Source: a virus
IMG/VR virus record: IMGVR_UViG_3300037242_000012
Location: 1-24,597 of that record
Length of the DNA stretch: 24,597 bases
Strand: one strand, 5' to 3'
Position numbers and translations under genes: made by a program. Below, piece after piece: positions 8,218 through 13,492 of the stretch (within the stretch, counting starts at the first letter, position 1; every line of letters begins with the position of its first letter). The notes under the pieces are model-generated. The model was given only the letters and a program-made list of their open reading frames with translations. It did not search any database and was not told where the DNA came from.

Positions 8218-8381
8218 CCAAGAAGGATCAGGTCACGCCTGAAACCTTCGAGACGTGGGTGCGCGCCATCGTGGCGGACGAATTCGAGAAGCGCAAGAGC
8301 TTGCTCGAAGAGGCCGTGGCCAAGATGCTGGCTGAGCACGACGCCCAGGCACGGCAGAACGCCGTACTAGCGCGCATCTGA
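8208..8381 (+). CDS. Very small helical hypothetical protein (57 aa)
   Basis: A GTG at 8208 opens a 57-codon frame that ends with TGA at 8379-8381. The protein begins MPVAKKDQVTPETFETWV and continues as a charged amphipathic helix with many Glu, Lys and Ala. It overlaps the previous gene by 10 bp and shares one base with the ATG of the adaptor gene (TGATG). It fills what would otherwise be a 160 bp gap in a tightly packed operon, which is the main support for it. Function is unknown; many phages place a tiny helical protein just before the adaptor gene. Confidence 0.65.
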   Translation: MPVAKKDQVTPETFETWVRAIVADEFEKRKSLLEEAVAKMLAEHDAQARQNAVLARI

Positions 8382-9298
8382 TGACCGTCGCCCCCGCGAT
8401 CTCGCAGATTTCGCGCCCCGAGACCGCAGGGATTCCCTACCTCACCGCACAGGAGTTCACCAACGCGCCGACCGGGGTGCCGATCTCCAATCTATTGACG
8501 TCCGGAAACGCTACTCAGCAGATGGTTGCCCTGCAAGCCGTCATCCTCCGAGCGTCGTCTTGGATGGATGTGCAGTGCCACCAGGTCCTGGCAAGCACAA
8601 CGGATACCGAGATGGCTCGCGGACGGATGCGGCGGGACGGGTCGATCTACGTCTTCCCGCGGTGCTACCCGATCCGAGAAGTGATCTCCGTTGCGGTGAA
8701 CTACCAGCCCCTCAACTTCACCCCGCTGACCTCGCTTGCCAATGTGGTGCCGCTGAACCGGACCTTTGTGATCTACCAAGCCCCCTTCCCCTTTCAGTCC
8801 AACCAGGGACCGATCCAGTTCGGCCCGATAGGGAATTGGGAAGAGTGCTGGGTCCAGTACAGCTACGTTAACGGCTACCCCGTAACCACTTTGGCAGACG
8901 CTTGCGCTGCGGCCGCCGACTCCATCACCGTCGTCTCAAGCCTGGGGATGATCCCGGGAATGGTCCTGACCATTTCGGACAACCCGAACACGGAGACGGT
9001 CGGGGTGGAGTCTGTTTCGGGCAATGTGGTCACCCTGACCGGAACCACGCAGTACGCCCACGCAGAGGGGATCTACACGTCCTCTCTGCCCGAGGCAATC
9101 AAACAGGCGGCCATTCTCGCCACCTCCGGCTTCATCCGCTTGCGCGGATCGGGAGCGGTGACGATGGCTTCGATCGGCACACAGCCTAAGGACGTGGCCG
9201 GCGCCGACCCGGGCGGGTTGGAAGACCTGGCCAACGCCAGCCAGATTCTCCACGAAGGCGGCTTCGTAGCCCAGGTGTCGCTGCCGAGCCAACTGTGA
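8381..9298 (+). CDS. Head-tail connector / adaptor (gp6-like) with inserted beta domain
   Basis: A 305-aa protein at the position of the HK97 gp6/SPP1 gp15 adaptor that binds below the portal. The N-terminal third (YLTAQEF, LQAVILRASSWMDVQCHQVL) fits the helical adaptor core, and PRCYPIREVISVAVNYQPL leads into beta strands. The C-terminal helix LPEAIKQAAILATSGFIRLR completes the core. Between them, residues about 170-230 contain a Gly/Val/Thr-rich insert (SITVVSSLGMIPGMVLTI...) ending with YAHAEG, a beta-barrel-like insertion seen in many actinophage connectors. The usual adaptor is 100-200 aa, so the insert accounts for the extra length. ATG8381 overlaps the preceding stop by one base. Confidence 0.75.
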   Translation: MTVAPAISQISRPETAGIPYLTAQEFTNAPTGVPISNLLTSGNATQQMVALQAVILRASSWMDVQCHQVLASTTDTEMARGRMRRDGSIYVFPRCYPIREVISVAVNYQPLNFTPLTSLANVVPLNRTFVIYQAPFPFQSNQGPIQFGPIGNWEECWVQYSYVNGYPVTTLADACAAAADSITVVSSLGMIPGMVLTISDNPNTETVGVESVSGNVVTLTGTTQYAHAEGIYTSSLPEAIKQAAILATSGFIRLRGSGAVTMASIGTQPKDVAGADPGGLEDLANASQILHEGGFVAQVSLPSQL

Positions 9299-9807
9299 GC
9301 AGGCAGGGCGTCAGACAGGCCGTCGCGGCCTATGTCAACCCCAACTCCGTTCCCGGGCTGGCGACCATGTACACCGCCTTCCCCCGAGACATGCTCGGCG
9401 AGAACTTCACCAATACTCTGATACCCGGAACCATGACCGGTTGTTCGGCCTTTCCGTTCATCTCCACCTCTCACGACCAGAGGATCGGCTTCGGACTCAA
9501 GAAAGAGCAATACGAGGTCACGATCCAGTTCGCGTTCGCCTCCCAGCAGCCCGAGGGAACCGACGCGCAGGACGACGTCGACAACATCCTTGATGCAGTG
9601 GTTGCCTTGATCCGCGCCGATCCCACGCTGGGGACGGAAGGCAGCACCACTGATCCCATCTTCCAGGCGGGGGAAGGAGACCAGCTGGGGGCCGCAGACA
9701 TCGTGGTCCGCCAGGAGCTTCCGGTCGTGGTGCCCGATGGCGGAACGATCGTCATTTGGGCGACCGTCGAGTTGACCGTTCTCCAACTTCCCATCGTTGC
9801 CTACTAG
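9295..9807 (+). CDS. Neck protein, probable tail terminator
   Basis: A 170-aa protein starting at GTG9295, overlapping the adaptor stop by 4 bp. Its make-up fits small neck or tail-terminator proteins: an N-terminal helix (VRQAVAAYV), a long polar beta region, the helix DDVDNILDAVVALIRADP (about 91-108), and a C-terminal beta sheet (PDGGTIVIWATVELTVLQL). It lies between the adaptor and the tail tube gene, where the terminator ring protein is normally encoded. The role is assigned by synteny and general fold pattern, not by a signature motif. A stopper protein is the alternative. Confidence 0.6.
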   Translation: MSRQGVRQAVAAYVNPNSVPGLATMYTAFPRDMLGENFTNTLIPGTMTGCSAFPFISTSHDQRIGFGLKKEQYEVTIQFAFASQQPEGTDAQDDVDNILDAVVALIRADPTLGTEGSTTDPIFQAGEGDQLGAADIVVRQELPVVVPDGGTIVIWATVELTVLQLPIVAY

Positions 9808-9817
9808 GAGAGATTCC

Positions 9818-10039
9818 ATGACTTCCTACAAGTTCACGGGTGAGGTTGAGGAGATCTTCCCCTTCGGCCTGCTGAAACCCGGGCAGGAGATTGAACTCCC
9901 CCGAGCCGTCAACCATCCGCGCTTGGAGCGCGTCGACAACCCCAAGGACGCCAAGGCCAAGAGGGATGGCGACCACCAAACGTTCATCCCATCCAAATCA
10001 CCGCAGGCCCACGAAGCCGAATCTAAGGAGAGTGACTGA
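9818..10039 (+). CDS. Small hypothetical protein before the tail tube gene
   Basis: A 73-aa protein. ATG9818 is preceded by AGGAGAG at correct spacing; an upstream in-frame start at 9797 lies inside the previous gene and lacks such a site. The N-terminal half forms a plausible beta element (YKFTGEVEEIFPFGLLKPGQEIELP), followed by a highly charged, probably disordered C-terminus. No known family is recognised. It shares one base with the tail tube start. Similar short proteins in this position are common in actinophages, with unknown roles. Confidence 0.7.
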   Translation: MTSYKFTGEVEEIFPFGLLKPGQEIELPRAVNHPRLERVDNPKDAKAKRDGDHQTFIPSKSPQAHEAESKESD

Positions 10040-11025
10040 TGCCCACGTTCGCTACTGCTCTAGCTGCCCCAAAACGAACAGTGGGCATCGCCAAGGAGGC
10101 TACCAAGGGAACTTGGGTCACACCTTCGGCCACTATCGGGCTGGATACCTTCGATCCCGTCGACAACATCACCGAGCTCCCGGTGACCGGGATGCGTGGC
10201 TCGATGGGCACCGACTACGGCATGGTCCCTGGCATCGGTCATTCGGACATCTCGTGCGGTGGCCCGGTCTACCCGGACACTATTGGATGGTTCTTGGCTG
10301 GCGTGGGAGGGGACTTGGCAGTCACCGGGTCGGCTGCTCCCTACACCAACGTCATCTCGCTGCTCAACTCTGGGCAAGGCCAACCTTCGTCTCACTCGCT
10401 GACCGATGTGTACGGAGCCACCCAGGCGCGTGCATATACGGCCGTCCAGTGGAGCGAGGTGGCGCTTAACTTTGCCGCCCCGTCGTTGCTGAGCTTCACC
10501 GCCAAGGGGATGGGACTTCTCTCGACTCAAGAGACCGCGCCCACGCCGTCCTTTACAACCGTGATGCCCTTCCCTGTCTGGCAGTTTCAGGCGACGATCA
10601 ACTCCATCACCACTCTCTTCGTGACCAAGGCCACGGTGACTATTACCCGGAAATCCACAGTCATCCCCCAGCTGAACGCAACCCAGACCCCGGCCCAGCT
10701 CTTCCTCGGGCCGATCTCCTCGGTCGCTTGGAAGTTCACCGTCCTGGGGGACGCTTCGGACACTGCACTGGGTTACTACCTCAACGGCACCCAGATCCCG
10801 CTTGACCTTACGGCTTCCTATGGCACCAGCGGAGCCGCGGTGGAGTTGGACGTCCACTCGACAGACGTCGCCCTGACCTCGGCGCCGATCAAGACCGAGA
10901 ACGACTACATCACCTTCGACTGCTCAGGGACGGCGATTATGAACTCGACCGACGCGGGCACTTCGGGCGGGACGAGTCCTTTCAAGATTACCCTTAAGAA
11001 CGCGGTCGATGGGGCGTACGTATGA
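10039..11025 (+). CDS. Major tail (tube) protein
   Basis: A 328-aa protein that should polymerise into the tail tube. It opens with PKRTVGIAKEATKGTWVTPSA, the typical start of the actinophage tail tube family, and continues as a beta-rich chain without long helices. VTITRKSTVIP (about 198-208) and FLGPISSVAWKFTVLGD (about 223-239) fit the tube beta-sandwich. It lies immediately before the chaperone pair. ATG10039 overlaps the previous TGA by one base and is preceded by AAGGAGAG. The last 4 bases overlap the chaperone start. Confidence 0.85.
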   Translation: MPTFATALAAPKRTVGIAKEATKGTWVTPSATIGLDTFDPVDNITELPVTGMRGSMGTDYGMVPGIGHSDISCGGPVYPDTIGWFLAGVGGDLAVTGSAAPYTNVISLLNSGQGQPSSHSLTDVYGATQARAYTAVQWSEVALNFAAPSLLSFTAKGMGLLSTQETAPTPSFTTVMPFPVWQFQATINSITTLFVTKATVTITRKSTVIPQLNATQTPAQLFLGPISSVAWKFTVLGDASDTALGYYLNGTQIPLDLTASYGTSGAAVELDVHSTDVALTSAPIKTENDYITFDCSGTAIMNSTDAGTSGGTSPFKITLKNAVDGAYV

Positions 11026-11549
11026 GGCACCTCAACCTCCCTTCTGGTGGGTGGGCGGACGTGCGCGAACCTGACGAACTCACGACCAAGGGCAGGCGCG
11101 CGATTCAAAGAGCCCTACTGCACATCTCCCCCGAGACCAGAACGGCGCTCCAGGAGATCAAGCGCCTTCGCGACAACGGGACAGCCGAAGAGGATCTGCC
11201 CAAGGTGCAGGATGTCTTCAGTCAACAAGATGCCGAGGCCTCGTGGGAAGCCAACGACGCCTGTGTGCTCGCCTTGGTGGCGAAGTGGTCCTTTGAGCAC
11301 TCCATCACCGCAGACGGGCTGCAAGAGTTGCCGGTGGCCGACTACGACAAACTCACGGCCTTCTGCGCCCCTGCCATCCAGGCCGGCCAAGTGGACTTCT
11401 CCCCGACCAAGGAAGTTCTGGCTGATCCGGAGGGGCATGTAAACCACCCTTTTGGCAACTTGAGCGAGTCAAACAAGCCCTCGCCGGATTCATCCGGCTC
11501 CCCGGTCCCCTACCCGATGCCGTCCGAGACCACCGTCTCGTCCGTCTGA
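11022..11549 (+). CDS. Tail assembly chaperone, short (unshifted) form
   Basis: A 175-aa protein that would bind the tape measure protein during tail assembly (lambda gpG-like role). It starts at ATG11022 inside the end of the tube gene. The sequence is helical and acidic with conserved-looking segments (LTTKGRRAIQRALL, ASWEANDACVLALVAKWSFE, LQELPVADYDKLTAFCAPAI). The terminal 30 residues after the slippery site at 11447-11453 are low-complexity Ser/Pro, as expected for a short read-on tail when no frameshift occurs. Position between the tube and tape measure genes supports the call. Confidence 0.85.
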   Translation: MRHLNLPSGGWADVREPDELTTKGRRAIQRALLHISPETRTALQEIKRLRDNGTAEEDLPKVQDVFSQQDAEASWEANDACVLALVAKWSFEHSITADGLQELPVADYDKLTAFCAPAIQAGQVDFSPTKEVLADPEGHVNHPFGNLSESNKPSPDSSGSPVPYPMPSETTVSSV

Positions 11550-11671
11550 CTGGCTGGACCTTCGAGGAGATCGACAACGCCCCGGCCAAGCGGGTTGACT
11601 GGCTCTTGGCGGTAGACAGAGAGTTCCAAGAGGCGCGTCGTTCAGATGTCTCGTCAAGGAGCCCTAATTGA
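11022..11671 (+). CDS. Tail assembly chaperone, long form made by -1 frameshift
   Basis: A joined product: 11022-11453 in the first frame, then 11453-11671 in the -1 frame, giving about 216 aa. The -1 frame is open from 11426 to the TGA at 11669-11671. It encodes a coherent sequence after the shift: PFWQLERVKQALAGFI, then FEEIDNAPAKRVDWLLAVD, typical of the T part of phage G/T chaperones. No credible independent start serves this segment. The heptamer C CCT TTT at 11447-11453 is a canonical X XXY YYZ slippery site in the right phase. The long form should bridge the tube protein and the tape measure. Confidence 0.8.
11447..11453 (+). promoter_or_regulatory. -1 programmed ribosomal frameshift site (CCCTTTT)
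   Basis: Read as C CCT TTT in the chaperone frame, both tRNAs can re-pair one base back (CCC TTT). Downstream are two possible stimulatory stems: GCGAG at 11464-11468 with CTCGC at 11480-11484, and GCCGGA at 11483-11488 with TCCGGC at 11493-11498. The second is the stronger stem but lies 29 bases away; the two share bases 11483-11484, so they compete. Confidence 0.75.
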
Positions 11672-12714
11672 CCGGTGAGGCCGACTTCACGTTCAGGGTG
11701 GACCCCAGTTCGGTCGATAAGTGCTCGTCGGCCCTGGATGATCTGAAGCAGCGGATGCACGTTGCCAACTCCCGCGCCACCGCGAGCGGGATCGCTGCGG
11801 TGCAAAGGCGATCCAAAGAAGCCGCTTCGGGCGCTCCTGGCCCGAAGGTAATCACGGGAAGGCTGAGGGACTCGATCTGGGTCGAGGGCCCTGAGCCGAG
11901 CGGCGACAGTCGGTTCTCGGCCAAGGTCGGGCCCACTGTGATCTACGGACGCATCCAAGAGTTGGGCGGAACCATCGTCCCCAAGACCAAGAAGACCCTC
12001 TTCTGGATAGGTGACGATGGGCAGCCGCATTTCGCCATGCGGGTCACGCTCCCTCCTCGTCCTTATATGCGCCCCGGGCTCAGCTCGGCCATGCCCGAGA
12101 TCCAAGACGCATACGCCAGCGAGTGGGGCAAAGCCACTTCCTCCGACTACCAGGAAGGCTTTGCGACTCCCTCCCCGCCGCCCCCTCCCGAGCCGCCATT
12201 CACGCACTCAGCCAAGTTCTTGGCCTACGAGGAGGCTCAGCTTCACGACGTGATGCGGGAGGGCCGCAGCTCCTACGAGGGCGAGGAATTCAAGCCCTAC
12301 GGCTCCAAGAATGTGGCCAGCGAACCCAGACCCGAGTCTGAGATGGAGGCGTGGCGGAAGCTCCAGCACAACCCCTCTCCCAAAGAGATGGCTGAGTCTC
12401 AAGAACGGTTCTCTCGCCTCGATCGCAAGCTAACTTCTCGTCCGGGAACGAGCCGTACTCCGCTCCGCAAGTTCCATGCCGAATCCGGGATGGAGTCCTG
12501 GGACGCTTACAACCAGGCTTTAGCGCGGTTCGCGAAACGGCACCCGAGCAGCGGTCTGATCAGTGCGCTGCGAGACGAGAGCCCCCGGGTGGTCCGCGCC
12601 CGCAAGGCTACTGAGAATGTGACCAAGCCGGTCAAGGCTGCTGCCAAGAAGGCTCATCACGGTAGTGGATTTACCAAGAAGGTGCGCGGGTTCGGGATTC
12701 GCCGAATCCTCTAG
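11668..12714 (+). CDS. HK97 gp10-like neck/tail component with long C-terminal extension
   Basis: A 348-aa protein with a TTG start at 11668. AAGGAG lies six bases upstream, and the start overlaps the stop of the frameshifted chaperone by 4 bp. Residues about 1-150 match the HK97 gp10 family: VQRRSKEAASGAPGPKVITG, LRDSIWVEG, YGRIQELGGTI and PRPYMRPGL near the domain end. That family is usually about 100-150 aa. The remaining 200 residues are basic and polar with a Pro-rich joint (PSPPPPPEPPF near 170) and no recognised fold. The usual place for gp10 is before the tube gene, so its position after the chaperones is unusual. The gene converges on an opposite-strand gene; both stop codons lie in one CTAG. 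Confidence 0.75.
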   Translation: MTGEADFTFRVDPSSVDKCSSALDDLKQRMHVANSRATASGIAAVQRRSKEAASGAPGPKVITGRLRDSIWVEGPEPSGDSRFSAKVGPTVIYGRIQELGGTIVPKTKKTLFWIGDDGQPHFAMRVTLPPRPYMRPGLSSAMPEIQDAYASEWGKATSSDYQEGFATPSPPPPPEPPFTHSAKFLAYEEAQLHDVMREGRSSYEGEEFKPYGSKNVASEPRPESEMEAWRKLQHNPSPKEMAESQERFSRLDRKLTSRPGTSRTPLRKFHAESGMESWDAYNQALARFAKRHPSSGLISALRDESPRVVRARKATENVTKPVKAAAKKAHHGSGFTKKVRGFGIRRIL

Positions 12715-12863
12715 CGGATCAGTAGGGCGATGGCGCCCAAGATGCCGACGCTGAGCGGTATCGAACACCCGAGACAGCCACAGGGCAAGTTGAGCCTTGC
12801 GGAAGGTCGGCGTCGGTAGCCCTTGCGGCGGTTCTGCCTCCTAGGCGGGTAAGGTCGGCCCAT
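12711..12863 (-). CDS. Small basic single-span membrane protein (50 aa)
   Basis: On the opposite strand, ATG at 12863 opens a 50-codon frame. The N-terminal half is strongly basic (RRQNRRKGYRRR), followed by a Cys motif CGCLGC and a hydrophobic helix (SIPLSVGILGAIALLI) that reaches the C-terminus. This layout suggests a small inner-membrane protein with its basic N-terminus in the cytoplasm. GAGGAG lies about 14 bases upstream, further than ideal, and the start overlaps the zinc-finger gene end by 23 bp, so translation may be coupled. Function is unknown; exclusion or lysis-timing roles are possible but unsupported. Confidence 0.5.
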   Translation of the reverse strand: MGRPYPPRRQNRRKGYRRRPSARLNLPCGCLGCSIPLSVGILGAIALLIR

Positions 12864-13056
12864 CCGCGAGAACGTTACTCCTCTTTTTGGCAGCGTAGGC
12901 TGCTCGGACCCGATGGGCGTCCGAACAGAACTTGGCCGAGTGCTTGCCCGGGACGAACCCGATCTCGCACACCGGACAGATCGTGAGCCCCTCCGGGTAG
13001 GCCAAGATCGGTTCGCCTCTGTTGCTAGGCGGCATGGGCGGGCGTCCAAGAGGCAT
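12841..13056 (-). CDS. Small zinc-finger protein (CxxC...CxxxH)
   Basis: A 71-aa protein on the opposite strand. The core CPVC (27-30), FVPGK and FCSDAHRVRAAYAAKKR (43-59) matches the widespread actinobacterial zinc-ribbon motif in which a CxxC knuckle is followed by a YCSDxCRxR-type second knuckle. Here the last ligand would be H48 rather than Cys. The basic tail after the finger is compatible with nucleic-acid binding. The start at 13056 gives a second in-frame ATG at residue 8 (13035); neither has a strong Shine-Dalgarno, so the exact start is uncertain. It overlaps both neighbouring opposite-strand genes. Confidence 0.6.
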   Translation of the reverse strand: MPLGRPPMPPSNRGEPILAYPEGLTICPVCEIGFVPGKHSAKFCSDAHRVRAAYAAKKRSNVLADGPTLPA

Positions 13057-13399
13057 CGCTCAGAGTATCGCCGCTCCAGTCCTGGTCTTCGCACCGCTCC
13101 TGGCGCCTAGCTTCGCGCCAGTCGTTGATCTCGCGGTGCAGCCCGGTCAGGAAGATCGATCCCATGCTACTTAGGCTCAAGACGACGACCGCGTAGCAGC
13201 AGAGATAGGCGATCTGCACCTTCCGGTCCCACATCGAGGCGATCCCGGTCGACCAGACCTGGGTCACGTCGTGGGCCAGGTAGAGGCAGCCTAGCGATCC
13301 GATAACGGCCGCGATCAGAGTCACGCCGAAGGCTAGGCCTAGGCCGGTGCGCTCCGTGCTCCACTCGATCAGGTTGGGCGCTGTCTTCCAAGTAGTCAT
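13025..13399 (-). CDS. Two-span membrane protein of unknown function
   Basis: A 124-aa protein, first gene of the opposite-strand cassette. ATG at 13399 is preceded by AAGGAG with about seven bases of spacing, the best ribosome site in the cassette. Two hydrophobic segments are visible, about 18-41 (LGLAFGVTLIAAVIGSLGCLYL) split here only by position, and about 62-87 (QIAYLCCYAVVVLSLSSMG). A charged cytoplasmic-type tail follows (HREINDWREARRQERCEDQD). The two-helix hairpin and charged tail are compatible with a holin or a superinfection-exclusion protein, but no family is recognised. Its orientation against the structural operon implies separate expression timing. Confidence 0.65.
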   Translation of the reverse strand: MTTWKTAPNLIEWSTERTGLGLAFGVTLIAAVIGSLGCLYLAHDVTQVWSTGIASMWDRKVQIAYLCCYAVVVLSLSSMGSIFLTGLHREINDWREARRQERCEDQDWSGDTLSDASWTPAHAA

Positions 13400-13418
13400 T
13401 ACGGTCTCCTTGCGAGCT

Positions 13419-13455
13419 ATTCCTTACGCCAAGAGTGCGCGTAACCCGTAGGAAT
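13419..13455. promoter_or_regulatory. Composite dyad in the divergent intergenic region (candidate operator)
   Basis: An inner stem pairs TTACGC (13424-13429) with GCGTAA (13439-13444) around a 9-base loop. It is flanked by ATTCC (13419-13423) and GGAAT (13451-13455) as an outer five-pair stem, with a six-base one-sided bulge. It lies between the divergent starts of the opposite-strand membrane gene and the tape measure gene, and would cover the expected -10 zone of the TTGACA promoter candidate. It could be a repressor site or an RNA structure. Confidence 0.4.
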
Positions 13456-13460
13456 GTCAA
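13455..13460 (-). promoter_or_regulatory. Candidate -35 box (TTGACA) for the opposite-strand cassette
   Basis: A perfect TTGACA reads on the opposite strand, about 56 bases ahead of the membrane protein ATG at 13399. No good -10 hexamer lies 16-18 bases downstream (the hexamer at a 17-base spacing is CACTCT), so this is only a candidate. The cassette does need its own promoter because it opposes the late operon. Confidence 0.35.
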
Positions 13461-13492
13461 GCGCCGTCAGTAAATCGTGACAGGAGGTGGGT

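Noticed and set aside
9073-9819. A 248-aa minus-strand frame
   Set aside because: Antisense to the adaptor and neck genes, with low-quality composition and no ribosome site or neighbour on that strand.
11353-12207. A 284-aa minus-strand frame over the chaperone and gp10-like genes
   Set aside because: It crosses the frameshift region antisense, is Arg/Gly/Pro rich, and does not connect with the genuine opposite-strand cassette that ends at 12711.
12913-13110. Plus-strand 65-aa frame opposite the zinc-finger gene
   Set aside because: Arg/Ser/Gly shadow; the minus-strand reading contains a clear CxxC...CxxxH motif and an ordered gene series.
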